Shown: piece after piece, positions 1-9,220 of the stretch
How positions within the stretch are numbered: position 1 is the stretch's first letter
How the letters are laid out: each line of letters starts with the position of its first letter
Source of the DNA: RACS-047 sp031553855
Lineage (GTDB): Bacteria; Bacillota; Clostridia; Christensenellales; Pumilibacteraceae
Direction of reading: 5' to 3'
NCBI GenBank assembly: GCA_031553855.1
Contig: JAVBKW010000032.1
Location: 1 to 33,140 of the forward strand
Length of the DNA: 33,140 nucleotides
Program-made: the position numbers and the translations under genes
The notes under the pieces: generated by a model
Seen by the model: the letters and a program-made list of their open reading frames with translations, nothing else
Told to the model about the DNA's origin: nothing
Databases searched by the model: none

Positions 1-12
1 AGCCGGCCTTAA

Positions 13-1758
13 TTATTTGAATTTTTTCCTCTTCACATACGAGGTGTGAAGTACGTTGTGGGCTTTATGGGAATTGGGGTGGCCGAAATATTCGGAATAG
101 AGCGTTTTAACGACGGGGTTTTCGTGGGATTTTCTGAGCGCATTGCCTTTATCCATTTTGTAGATAGCTGCCGCCCTGACAGCTCTTACGTCCACGTTGT
201 TCCTGATAAGAGCCGGAACGATAGGCTGACCGCCGCCGTTGACGCAACCGCCGGGGCAAGTCATTATTTCCACGAACTGGTAGTCGGCCTTGCCGCTCTT
301 GATTTCTTCCAAAACCTTTTTGGCATTATTGAGCCCGCTTGCCACGCAAACCTTGACTACAGTGCCGTCGAGGTTGACAGACGCGGTTTTAATGCCCTTT
401 ATTCCCCTGACGTCCTTAAAATCTATTTTTTCAAGCGGTTTTTTCAACACTACTTCGGCAACAGTTCTCAACGCCGCCTCCATAACGCCGCCGGTCGCGC
501 CGAAAATCAGGCCCGCCGTACTTGCCTCCCCTAAAGGATTATCGAAAGAGGAGGGTTTTAAGCTGTTGAAATCGATGCCCGCAGCCTTTATCATCCTGGC
601 AAGCTCGCGCGTCGTGATAGAAACGTCGATATCGGGATAGCCGCTTGCCGACTGATTGTCGCGCGTGCGCTCAAATTTCTTTGCGATACAAGGCATTATT
701 GTAGCGGTGGCTATTTTTGCGGGATCAAGCTTCATTTTTTCGGCGTAGTAGGTTTTCATTATCGCGCCGAACATCTGCTGAGGCGATTTGCAGGTGGAAA
801 GATGGGGCAATAACTCGGGGTAGTTGAATTCGATATAACGGATCCAGCCGGGTGAGCAGCTCGTGATCATCGGCATTGCCGCCGTTTTATCCTTAAGCCT
901 TTCTAAAAATTCCGTTCCCTCTTCCATAATAGTCATATCCGCCGCCATATTGACGTCGAAAACCTTATTAAAGCCGAGCATTTTAAGGGCCGTTACCATT
1001 TTACCCTCGACGTCGGTGCCGATCTCGTTCCCGAATTCTTCGCCGAGCGCGACTCTGACTGCGGGCGCGGTACCTACGATAACTGTTTTATCGGGGTTTG
1101 CGATAAGCTCGCGAACTTTATCGGTATCGTCCTTTTCCCTTAACGCGCCGACGGGGCAAACGTTGATACACTGCCCGCAAGCGACGCAAGGCACGTCGTC
1201 GAGCGTTTTCTCAAAAGCGCAGCCGATGTTTGTGGCAAAGCCTCTTTGATTCGGCCCGATAACTCCTACGCCCTGAACTGTGTTGCACATAGCGACGCAC
1301 CTGCGGCAAAGGATGCATTTATTGTTATCGCGCACTAAGTACGGATTGTTGTTTTCAAGCGGGAATTTCTGAGCCGCACCCTGATAGGCCGTCTCGTCGC
1401 AGTTGTATTCAAGGCTCAATTTTTGCAGCTCGCAGGAATTGCATCTTACGCAGCTTAAGCATTTTTTCTCGTGGTTAGACAAGATAAGCTCAAGCGTCGT
1501 TTTTCTGGACGCCATAACCTTAGGCGAGTTAGTGGAAACCTCCATTCCCTCGGCTACTACCGCCGAACAGGATGCTACCATATTGCGCGCGCCCTTGACT
1601 TCAACTACGCAGATACGGCACGAACCCTCGTTGCAGATATCCTTAAGATAGCAAAGCGTGGGGATATTGAAGCCTGCTATGCGCGCCGCTTCCAAAATTT
1701 TCGTACCCTCATCAACTGTTACCGGCACATTATTTATTTTAAGCGTAACTTTTTTCAT
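13..1758 (-). CDS. hydA: Catalytic subunit of trimeric NAD(P)H-linked [FeFe] hydrogenase (HydA/HndD type)
   Basis: Makes or consumes H2 at an H-cluster and passes electrons along Fe-S centres to the flavoprotein subunit encoded just upstream. The 581 residues show the usual domain order: a [2Fe-2S] domain (C36, C47, C50, C64), a His-Cys3 [4Fe-4S] motif (H95, C99, C102, C108), a double [4Fe-4S] ferredoxin domain (about 145-210), then the H-cluster domain with C301, C357, C501 and C505, and the small-subunit-like tail ending near YFGHPNSHKAHNVLHTSY. The first H-cluster motif reads TSCSPGW instead of the textbook TSCCPGW. The second (MPCIAKKFE) and third (CPGGCVNGGG) are normal. It is the last gene of the operon, 39 bases after the NuoF-like gene. 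A GAGGAG sits about 12 bases before the ATG, rather far. Cytoplasmic. Whether the enzyme is electron-bifurcating cannot be read from the sequence. Confidence 0.96.
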   Translation of the reverse strand: MKKVTLKINNVPVTVDEGTKILEAARIAGFNIPTLCYLKDICNEGSCRICVVEVKGARNMVASCSAVVAEGMEVSTNSPKVMASRKTTLELILSNHEKKCLSCVRCNSCELQKLSLEYNCDETAYQGAAQKFPLENNNPYLVRDNNKCILCRRCVAMCNTVQGVGVIGPNQRGFATNIGCAFEKTLDDVPCVACGQCINVCPVGALREKDDTDKVRELIANPDKTVIVGTAPAVRVALGEEFGNEIGTDVEGKMVTALKMLGFNKVFDVNMAADMTIMEEGTEFLERLKDKTAAMPMITSCSPGWIRYIEFNYPELLPHLSTCKSPQQMFGAIMKTYYAEKMKLDPAKIATATIMPCIAKKFERTRDNQSASGYPDIDVSITTRELARMIKAAGIDFNSLKPSSFDNPLGEASTAGLIFGATGGVMEAALRTVAEVVLKKPLEKIDFKDVRGIKGIKTASVNLDGTVVKVCVASGLNNAKKVLEEIKSGKADYQFVEIMTCPGGCVNGGGQPIVPALIRNNVDVRAVRAAAIYKMDKGNALRKSHENPVVKTLYSEYFGHPNSHKAHNVLHTSYVKRKKFK

Positions 1759-1797
1759 ATTAACTATTGTTCTCCTCTTTTCTTTTAATAATGCGCA

Positions 1798-3584
<1,787 letters not shown>

Positions 3585-3585
<1 letters not shown>

Positions 3586-3977
3586 TATTTGTTATCCCCC
3601 CTGTTTTTAACAGCGTATGTATAAGTGTATTCGTCGATCGTCTTGCCGTTCAGAATATGGCTCGATACTACCGACCTCATTTTATCAGCCGTCATATGAA
3701 CGTATGTGACCTTATCCTTACCCGGAACGTAAACCTCGACGATAGGCTCGAAAGCGCAAATGCCCATGCAGCCCGTCTGGCTGACCTTTACGCTCGAAAG
3801 CTTTTTAGATTCCAATTCCTGTGAAACTGCGTTGATGACCTCTCTTGCTCCCGCGGCAATACCGCAGGTAGCCATACCCACTACTACGCGGATATCATTT
3901 GTATCGGCAACGTCGCGATTGACGATTTTTTCTTTCATTTTATCGCGTATGGCCTGCAGCTCTGCTAATGTTTTCAT
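3585..3977 (-). CDS. hndB: Small thioredoxin-like [2Fe-2S] ferredoxin subunit (HndB-like)
   Basis: A 130-residue protein with a charged N-terminal helix and one thioredoxin-like ferredoxin domain. Visible cysteines are C38 (TCGIAAGA), C70 and C74 (GCMGIC). The classical four-cysteine pattern has only three here because the position five after C38 is Gly. As far as I recall, the CGIAAGA form is usual in HndB proteins of NADP-reducing hydrogenases, so this is not taken as damage. It probably relays electrons within, or helps assemble, the complex. It overlaps the HATPase gene upstream by four bases (ATGA) and the NuoF-like gene downstream by one, so the three are co-translated. Confidence 0.85.
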
Positions 3978-4528
3978 AAAATATTCCCTCCGTTAACGGT
4001 TTGTAAATTTTCATTTATCATTTCTTTTAAATAATTTAGTATTTCTATATCGCTTAAATCATTTTCGCCTATCGCTTCCTTGACCTGCCGTGTATCGAAA
4101 ATATAATTTTCGCCGTTATAGGTATAGTCAAGTATAAAGTCGGTTTTGGGCGCGCCGCCTATTAAAATAGTAATCGTACTGGCAACGTCTCCAAGCGGCG
4201 GGCGGTCGATATGAGTAAGGACGAAGCTTGCTTTGACCGTCGTTCCAAACCCCGCTTTGCTTTCTATCGAGAATGTTCCGCCGGCAAGCTCCGTTTCCAT
4301 TTTGAAAAGAGGTATGCCCATTCCCACTTTGCGCGTCGTGCGCGTCGTTGCAAACGGGTCGGTTACGCGGCTTAAAAGCTCCTCGCTCATTCCGCAGCCG
4401 TCGTCGGCAATAACGATATCAAGAGAGTCTTTAAGAGTGTCGGCCAAAATCGATATCTTAACTAAAGCCGCCTTCGCCCGCGTGGAATTATTGGCGACAT
4501 CTAAAATATTAAGAGCCAGCTCAGTCAC
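3974..4528 (-). CDS. Soluble histidine-kinase-like ATPase (HATPase_c) in the hydrogenase operon
   Basis: A 184-residue cytoplasmic protein whose first 110 residues form a GHKL ATPase fold: N-box (NILDVANNS), DDGCGM, the TDPFATTR lid segment, GMGIPLFK and GTTVKASF. It has no transmembrane segment, no dimerisation/phosphoacceptor domain and no receiver, so it is not a normal sensor kinase. The remaining 70 residues are an unassigned tail. It overlaps NuoE upstream by eight bases and HndB downstream by four, so it is built into the structural-gene block. Proteins of this kind recur next to clostridial [FeFe] hydrogenases. A regulatory or assembly role is inferred. Its relation to the second, RsbW-like ATPase of this operon is unclear. 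Confidence 0.82.
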   Translation of the reverse strand: MTELALNILDVANNSTRAKAALVKISILADTLKDSLDIVIADDGCGMSEELLSRVTDPFATTRTTRKVGMGIPLFKMETELAGGTFSIESKAGFGTTVKASFVLTHIDRPPLGDVASTITILIGGAPKTDFILDYTYNGENYIFDTRQVKEAIGENDLSDIEILNYLKEMINENLQTVNGGNIL

Positions 4529-5003
4529 GGTATTTAGACAATATCATATCGACCTCGTCCACCCCGACCTTACCGTAGACTTCCTCGTTCACCGTCAAAA
4601 CCGGGGCAAGGCCGCAGCAGCCGATGCAGCGCGTTGCCTCGAGCGAATACTTCATATCCTCGCTTGTCTGCCCAGCTTCAAGCTTAAGCCTTTCCTTGAT
4701 CTTATTGATAACATCTCCCGAGCCTTTAACGTAGCAGGCCGTGCCAAGACAAACGCCGATCTTGTACTTTCCTTTAGGCTCTAAATGGAACTGAGCATAG
4801 AAAGTTACTATGCCGTACAGATCCTGAAGCGGCACGTTGAAAAACTCGGCGATCTTATTCTGTACCTCAAACGGCAGATATCCGTAAATATCCTGTGCCT
4901 TTTGAAGCGCGATCATAAGCGGTCCCTTTACGCCTTTGAGCTCGTTTAAAGCTTTGTCAAGCGCTTTAGCCTGCTCGGGCGTGTCGATGAATTGTTTAGC
5001 CAT
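4521..5003 (-). CDS. hydC: NuoE-like [2Fe-2S] subunit of the [FeFe] hydrogenase (HydC/HndA)
   Basis: The smallest core subunit of the trimer, homologous to the 24-kDa subunit of complex I. It holds one [2Fe-2S] cluster and contacts the flavoprotein. The 160 residues contain an N-terminal helical bundle (with the GYLPFEVQNKIAEFF segment), the thioredoxin-like domain and the four-Cys pattern CLGTAC plus CIGCC. Length is typical for the family. An AGGAGTAAATT-type Shine-Dalgarno region precedes the ATG at 5003. It follows the PHP gene by 31 bases and starts the structural half of the operon. Together with HndB, the NuoF-like protein and HydA it gives the full NAD(P)H-linked hydrogenase. Confidence 0.95.
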   Translation of the reverse strand: MAKQFIDTPEQAKALDKALNELKGVKGPLMIALQKAQDIYGYLPFEVQNKIAEFFNVPLQDLYGIVTFYAQFHLEPKGKYKIGVCLGTACYVKGSGDVINKIKERLKLEAGQTSEDMKYSLEATRCIGCCGLAPVLTVNEEVYGKVGVDEVDMILSKYRD

Positions 5004-5034
5004 AATTTACTCCTTATTTATATAAATAAATTTT

Positions 5035-5763
5035 TTATCCATTTTGAATTTTTCCGTTACGGATCTTATCTAAAACATTTTGAACATCCAGCTTTTCAAG
5101 CTCTAAATAATTATCTCCCCGCTCGTTCATTACGCCCAAAAAATGCGAATCGGAATCGGTGAGAACCAAGTAGCCTTCGTCGATAAGTTTTTGCTTTTGC
5201 CGCTCTGATACAGACGCGCTTACCTCGACCGTATGAAATCCCGTTTCAGGGCTTATCCCGCCCAAAATGGCTATAATGCCGTTTGAGGGCTTGTCCGCAT
5301 GCGCGGGGAAGGCGACGGCGTTGTATTTGGCGGCTAAATCGGGCAAATCTTCAATGCTTATGCCCGTCGCCGAAATCAGAAGGTTTTCTTCCTCTCCCAC
5401 TATTTCGTCAAGCTCGTTCATATAGAGCTGATTGCCGAAAACCGCTTTTTTGTTCTTGATTTTCATACGGTTGTTTTCAACAAACACGTTGAATTTTTCC
5501 GCCTGCTCAAGATCGGGAAAAAGCACGACCGCGTGGATATCCTCGCTTGTAGTCAGCTCCATTCCCGCTATAACAAGCGGCCCGTTTTCTCTTTGAGACG
5601 CCTTCATTACGGCGGCCGCGTTTTTGACGGAGTTATGGTCGGTGACGGCTATAACGTCAAGTGAGGAAAGTATCGCCATATTGACTATATTTGAGGGCGT
5701 CATATCGTCCTCGGCGCAGGGCGAGAGCGCGGTGTGGATGTGAAGGTCGTAGTAGTATTTCAT
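5035..5763 (-). CDS. PHP-domain phosphoesterase-like protein of the hydrogenase operon
   Basis: A 242-residue protein of the polymerase-and-histidinol-phosphatase family. Metal-binding motifs are visible in order: DLHIHTALSPCAEDD at the N-terminus, VTDHNS, FPAHAD and TDSDSHF near the C-terminus. This fits a metal-dependent phosphoesterase or nuclease of unknown substrate. The start is placed at 5763 and not at an upstream in-frame ATG (5829), because the family begins right at the YYDLHIHT strand and this ATG overlaps the stop of the DRTGG gene as ATGA. PHP proteins of this kind accompany trimeric [FeFe] hydrogenase genes in many Clostridia. The substrate, possibly a signalling molecule or phosphoprotein, is not known. 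Confidence 0.85.
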   Translation of the reverse strand: MKYYYDLHIHTALSPCAEDDMTPSNIVNMAILSSLDVIAVTDHNSVKNAAAVMKASQRENGPLVIAGMELTTSEDIHAVVLFPDLEQAEKFNVFVENNRMKIKNKKAVFGNQLYMNELDEIVGEEENLLISATGISIEDLPDLAAKYNAVAFPAHADKPSNGIIAILGGISPETGFHTVEVSASVSERQKQKLIDEGYLVLTDSDSHFLGVMNERGDNYLELEKLDVQNVLDKIRNGKIQNG

Positions 5764-6074
5764 AGCAGTTTGCAGCAGTCGTAAACGCTGAGCGGGGTTT
5801 TGATAAGCGCAATTTTTTCCGCGCCGCATTTATCCTTTAAAAGCTTGTCCGGCTCGACGTTCTCGCACAGCACTACCGCCTTGATATCGGCAAGGCTCGC
5901 TACCCCCGCTACGTTTACGTTCGCCATAACAGTCAGCCATACGCAGCCTGCGGGCGCTTTACCCATGACCCTGCTCAAAAAATCTCCGGCGTAAACCTTT
6001 GTGATATCGGCGTTTTCATCGCCGCCGCAAAACGTTTCGCCGTTTAATAAAGAGGCAATTTCTTTAATTTTCAT
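5760..6074 (-). CDS. DRTGG-domain protein, copy 2
   Basis: A 104-residue protein recognisable as a stand-alone DRTGG domain: it starts MKIKEIASLLNGE, contains an ITKVYAGDFLSRVM segment and continues with alternating hydrophobic strands (VWLTV, VAGVASLADIKAVVL) to the end. DRTGG domains occur beside CBS domains and in phosphotransacetylases and usually have a regulatory, ligand-sensing role, but the ligand is unknown. It is a divergent paralogue of the protein at 7890-8240 in the same operon, with the same opening motif (MKxxEIAxxLNxE). It overlaps the PHP start by four bases and follows the HydS-like gene after 77 bases. Confidence 0.75.
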   Translation of the reverse strand: MKIKEIASLLNGETFCGGDENADITKVYAGDFLSRVMGKAPAGCVWLTVMANVNVAGVASLADIKAVVLCENVEPDKLLKDKCGAEKIALIKTPLSVYDCCKLL

Positions 6075-6151
6075 CTTTTATCAATTACTCCTCTTTAAAT
6101 TGCTTACTTACTCTGCGCCGGTTCCGGATATGGACTCCGCTCACAGTCTTG

Positions 6152-7375
6152 TTAAGTAGTTCCCTCTTTTTTGTGCATACATTTGACGTTCATGCCTTTC
6201 ACAACGTCCTCGGCAAACGCGCGGCAGTTCGGCGCGCCGCAGGAACCGCAGTCGAGTTGAGGCAGGGAATCGAGGATGGCGCGCATTTTAATGTTCATCT
6301 TCATCGCCTTCACCCTGTCCTCGTCGAGCTTGAAAATATTTATAGGCTCATACGGTTCGCTGCGCATATATTCGGCAGCGGTTTTGAGCTGCACGTCGCG
6401 CGCGGGGATATTTTTACGCAGTATCCTTAAGCGCGTCCTTGCCAAAAAAGGATTTTCTATATTCATCGAGCCGCCCACGCACCCTGACGGACATGCGTTC
6501 AGCTCCAAAAAGTCAACTTTATTAAGCTTATCATGCTCAAGCTCGTTTAAAACCTCGATAACGTTTTCTATTCCGTCAACGGAAAGATAGTTATCCGTTC
6601 CAAGGCCTTGCGCCTCGCCCGTTGAGCAGCCCCAGCTTATTCCCAGCTTGCCCGCCTTGCACAGCGGCTGTACTTCCGTGATTTTATTCATTTCGGATAA
6701 CAGCGGAAAATAAATGTCTTTGACGGAGAGGACTTTATCTATGTATTTGGCGGCTTTGCCTTTTTTGAGCGAGACTACCTGCGCGGCGCACTGCGTAACG
6801 ACAAAAACGCCTATGTCGCTGCGCTTGAGTTTCGTCGTTTCCAGCGCCTTGTTTAAGGCAAGCTTTGCCGCGACGACCTCGGGCTGTTTCATAGGCGAAA
6901 GATGAGGTATCAGATGCTCATATCGCATCAATATCAGATTTGTGATTGCCGGACACGCCGAACTTATGACGGGCTTTACGACGTTTTGGTTTAAAAGGTA
7001 CTTTTTTGTAGCGGCGGAAACTATCTCCGCGCCGCAGGCGACCTCGGAAACCTCGTCGAAACCCAAATTTTTAAGTCCCGTGAGGACGTAATTAACATCG
7101 TTTAAATTGTTGAACTGCCCGTAAAGCGAGGGAGAGGGCAAAATGATTTTGTATTTATAGTCATTTAAGCTTTCGAGCTTGTCGTAATACTCTTTTTTAG
7201 CGTGGTTAGGACACACCTTGACGCATTCTCCGCAGCCAACGCAGCGCTCGTACATGACCGCCGCCTTTCCTCCGCGCACACGGATAGCCTCGGTAGGACA
7301 GCGTTTCATACACGCTACGCAGCCGTTGCATTTATCCGCTTCTAAAAATACAGGTTTTACGTCCTGATCAAGCAA
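6152..7375 (-). CDS. hydS: HydS-like putative sensory [FeFe] hydrogenase without PAS or output domain
   Basis: A 407-residue protein with two N-terminal [4Fe-4S] motifs (CNGCVACMKRCP and CVGCGECVKVCP), an H-cluster domain, and a C-terminal four-Cys Fe-S domain (CGSCGAPNC with a distal Cys, about 373-398). All four H-cluster ligands can be assigned: C141, C196, C295, C299. The environment is not catalytic. The proton-transfer Cys of TSCCP is Ala (SSACP), and the Lys and Glu of MPCxxKxxE are lost (TQCAAQVV). These changes match sensory hydrogenases such as Thermotoga HydS. Known HydS proteins usually continue into a PAS or phosphatase/kinase module, but this one stops at MHKKEGTT, so signalling must go through partners in the operon. 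The start is TTG with GGAGG about 11 bases upstream. Confidence 0.85.
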   Translation of the reverse strand: MLDQDVKPVFLEADKCNGCVACMKRCPTEAIRVRGGKAAVMYERCVGCGECVKVCPNHAKKEYYDKLESLNDYKYKIILPSPSLYGQFNNLNDVNYVLTGLKNLGFDEVSEVACGAEIVSAATKKYLLNQNVVKPVISSACPAITNLILMRYEHLIPHLSPMKQPEVVAAKLALNKALETTKLKRSDIGVFVVTQCAAQVVSLKKGKAAKYIDKVLSVKDIYFPLLSEMNKITEVQPLCKAGKLGISWGCSTGEAQGLGTDNYLSVDGIENVIEVLNELEHDKLNKVDFLELNACPSGCVGGSMNIENPFLARTRLRILRKNIPARDVQLKTAAEYMRSEPYEPINIFKLDEDRVKAMKMNIKMRAILDSLPQLDCGSCGAPNCRAFAEDVVKGMNVKCMHKKEGTT

Positions 7376-7464
7376 GTCGATTTTGTCCTCCGTATTAGTG
7401 TCGCGCCCCGTTTTAGGGCAAAAAAAATAGTTGTAATATTTTAGTGGCTTTAAGGCGGCAACCG

Positions 7465-7887
7465 TTAAATATAAAAACGCAGATAAACGTTCGTTCCTAT
7501 TCCTACGCTGCTTTCTATCTCAAGCTTATCGGCATACTTTTTCATATTAGGCAGGCCCATTCCCGCCCCGAAACCCAGCTCGCGGATCTCTTCGCCGGCG
7601 GTTGAATAGCCTTCCTGCATAGCTTTATCTATATCCTCGATGCCTTTTCCGGTGTCTTTGAGGGCGATGAATATCTCTTCGGGGCTGATTTCCACTTCCG
7701 CCACGCCGCCGTTGGCATGGATGACCATATTGATTTCACCCTCGTACATTGCGATCGCGACTTTTCTTATGACCTCGGCAGGAATGCCGATTTCTTTCAA
7801 TGTGCGCTTGACGCCCTCGGACGCTTTCCCGCAGGACACAAAATCCTGCCCGTCAACAACGAAAGACATTGTTATGTTGTCGCTCAT
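7465..7887 (-). CDS. RsbW-like anti-sigma-factor-type ATPase/serine kinase
   Basis: A 140-residue soluble GHKL ATPase of the anti-sigma-factor (RsbW/SpoIIAB) type: an N-terminal strand-helix part, an N-box variant (YEGEINMVIHANGG), DTGKGIEDIDKAM, the loop FGAGMGLPNMKKYAD and a final GIGTNVYLRF strand. The family binds ATP, can phosphorylate a partner on Ser/Thr, and often holds a sigma factor or STAS-domain protein. No STAS, PP2C or sigma factor gene is in this window, so the partner is unknown. It lies two bases downstream of the first DRTGG gene and 89 bases before the HydS-like gene. Co-expression with a hydrogenase sensor suggests it transmits a redox or H2 signal, which is inference. Confidence 0.85.
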   Translation of the reverse strand: MSDNITMSFVVDGQDFVSCGKASEGVKRTLKEIGIPAEVIRKVAIAMYEGEINMVIHANGGVAEVEISPEEIFIALKDTGKGIEDIDKAMQEGYSTAGEEIRELGFGAGMGLPNMKKYADKLEIESSVGIGTNVYLRFYI

Positions 7888-7889
7888 TT

Positions 7890-8240
7890 TTACTTTGCTC
7901 CCGACTCCAGTCCCGCGGCGAAAAGCTTTCCGCAGGCGGTGAACATACGCTCTTTTGAGGACATAACGATAATGCCTTTAGCTTCGGCAAGGTCTAAAAT
8001 CGACTGTTCCGGACGCTTACCGCGAATGAACGCAATACATAAAAGATCCATCATTTCGGCTGTACGCACGACCTGCGGATTGACAAGGCCGGTAATAAGA
8101 AGGCCCTGGTCCTTAACGAAAGCTAAAACGTCGCTCATCATATCAGACCCGCAGGCTGCTTTGATTTCGGTCGAGTCGGCTTTATCTTTAAGACAAAGTA
8201 TTTCGGCGTTCAAAATTTCGGCAATTTCGCTGACTTTCAT
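7890..8240 (-). CDS. DRTGG-domain protein, copy 1 (first gene of hydrogenase operon)
   Basis: A 116-residue stand-alone DRTGG domain: MKVSEIAEILNAEIL at the start, a TEIKAACGSDMMSDVLAF segment, LLITGLVNPQVVRTAEMMD and IIVMSSKERMFTACGKLF. The start is set at 8240 because AGGGG lies five bases upstream and the domain begins exactly there; an in-frame extension to 8291 adds only unrelated residues. It is the first gene after the promoter at 8308-8336, with a leader of about 60 bases. The stop is two bases from the RsbW-like gene, so the two are probably translationally coupled and may form a sensor-ATPase pair. The ligand is unknown. Confidence 0.78.
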   Translation of the reverse strand: MKVSEIAEILNAEILCLKDKADSTEIKAACGSDMMSDVLAFVKDQGLLITGLVNPQVVRTAEMMDLLCIAFIRGKRPEQSILDLAEAKGIIVMSSKERMFTACGKLFAAGLESGAK

Positions 8241-8307
8241 ATGTACCCCTATCGTAAAAATTTGGCGTTGATTGTTTGCGCTTTTAAGCAATAATTCCTA
8301 TTGTTTA

Positions 8308-8336
8308 ATAATAGCATAAAAATAACTTTTTTTCAA
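8308..8336 (-). promoter_or_regulatory. Promoter of the hydrogenase operon
   Basis: On the minus strand TTGAAA (8331-8336) is followed by a 17-base spacer and TATTAT (8308-8313), giving a start near 8301. It is the only good promoter upstream of the ten co-directional genes 8240 to 13. A TTGTTTAA run on the plus strand overlaps the -10 box and resembles one half of a Rex operator, but the other half is poor, so Rex control is only a possibility. Confidence 0.65.
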
Positions 8337-8340
8337 GCAT

Positions 8341-9126
8341 TTACACTATTATTTTGAATCCATTTATTAGGGATGAGTATAAATAAAAATCATATACGGA
8401 AGATACGACCGCGGTTTTTACAGAATCTGTATTTCCGTTTATAATACTGCGCTTAATTTTCTCTGCGTTACATTCAAGGCTCGTATAAGACGAAGCAAAA
8501 ACCGCCGAACAATCTGCCGGACTGTATAAAATTTCCTTTTTTAAAGCCAAAATCTTATTATGTATCTTATCTATTGTCTGAACGCTCAATTTTTGAGTCG
8601 TCTGTTTGCTTTCCGTTTCCCTCAAAAGCTTAATAAGGCTCGCCGCTATTTGCTCACCGGAGTTTTTATATGTGATTATTTTGCCGTTTACAGCTTCGTC
8701 CTTGTGCGCACTAATCTGCATCTGCCCTGTTTGAAGCATTAAAACCGCTTTTCTTTCTCCGTTTTCCGCGTCTTTCAGCACGCTTTCATCAGCTTCGGCT
8801 TTAGTCAGATACACGTTCTCTATTGCAAAATACTGTTTTTGACTAAATTCCTCGTCAAGGATCGATGCGCCGCTTTCAAAGCAGTCGGCAACCGCGACGG
8901 CGTTTGCGCCTTTTGCCTCAGATAAAGTTTCAAAGTCCGCGCTGCCGGTAAAATAGAGACAATAATTGCTTAAAATAAGGCTGCCTGGCGTTAGCGAAAA
9001 CCAAAAAAGCACGCCCGCGCTAAGCAAGCTCAGCACGCACACGAACACGCAGATACGGACTGTGTAGACCTTGCGGTATTTTTTCTTTGACCCGCGCGAT
9101 GGGTAATAAGGCATTACTTCTTGCAT
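8341..9126 (-). CDS. Membrane-anchored protein of unknown function
   Basis: I do not recognise this 261-residue protein. The N-terminus is basic (SRGSKKKYRKVYTVR) and is followed by one hydrophobic segment (about residues 25-47), so it should be anchored in the membrane with the rest outside. The outer part has strand-like stretches (GANAVAVADCFESGASIL, KQYFAIENVYLT) that recall a small peptidoglycan-binding or sporulation-type domain, then a helical second half with three scattered cysteines. A second ATG four codons in has a weak AAGAAG upstream and could be the real start. It lies just upstream of the hydrogenase promoter but has no visible functional link. Conservation in spore formers would be expected if it is a sporulation protein, which is a guess. 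Confidence 0.65.
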   Translation of the reverse strand: MQEVMPYYPSRGSKKKYRKVYTVRICVFVCVLSLLSAGVLFWFSLTPGSLILSNYCLYFTGSADFETLSEAKGANAVAVADCFESGASILDEEFSQKQYFAIENVYLTKAEADESVLKDAENGERKAVLMLQTGQMQISAHKDEAVNGKIITYKNSGEQIAASLIKLLRETESKQTTQKLSVQTIDKIHNKILALKKEILYSPADCSAVFASSYTSLECNAEKIKRSIINGNTDSVKTAVVSSVYDFYLYSSLINGFKIIV

Positions 9127-9170
9127 TTTTTACGCACCTATACTATAATGGAAATGAATTTAAATAAAGT

Positions 9171-9200
9171 TTTACAAAAAAAAGATTTATAGTTTACTAT
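9171..9200 (+). promoter_or_regulatory. Promoter of the DUF6062-like gene
   Basis: TTTACA (9171-9176), an 18-base spacer and TACTAT (9195-9200) lie just before the gene at 9221. An AAAGGAAG Shine-Dalgarno site sits six bases before the ATG. The predicted leader is only about 14 bases. Confidence 0.5.
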
Positions 9201-9220
9201 ATTTTCAAAGGAAGTCAATT

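Noticed and set aside
46..1249. Long plus-strand open frames opposite hydA, and similar ones opposite carB, ileS and others
   Set aside because: They are mirror frames of clearly coding minus-strand genes, with no ribosome sites or recognisable domains.
7376..7464. GCCCC/GGGGC hairpin between the RsbW-like and HydS-like genes as a terminator
   Set aside because: The stem is only four pairs and its T-run lies on the wrong side for the minus-strand transcript.
8291..8313. Rex operator at the hydrogenase promoter
   Set aside because: Only one half-site-like TTGTTTAA; the second half lacks the TTAACAA inverse, so it is not listed as a site.
9190..9205. TATAGT-TT-ACTATA as an excision scar of the TATAGT-ended element
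   Set aside because: It is a short AT-rich palindrome that coincides with a promoter -10 region; chance is the simpler explanation.
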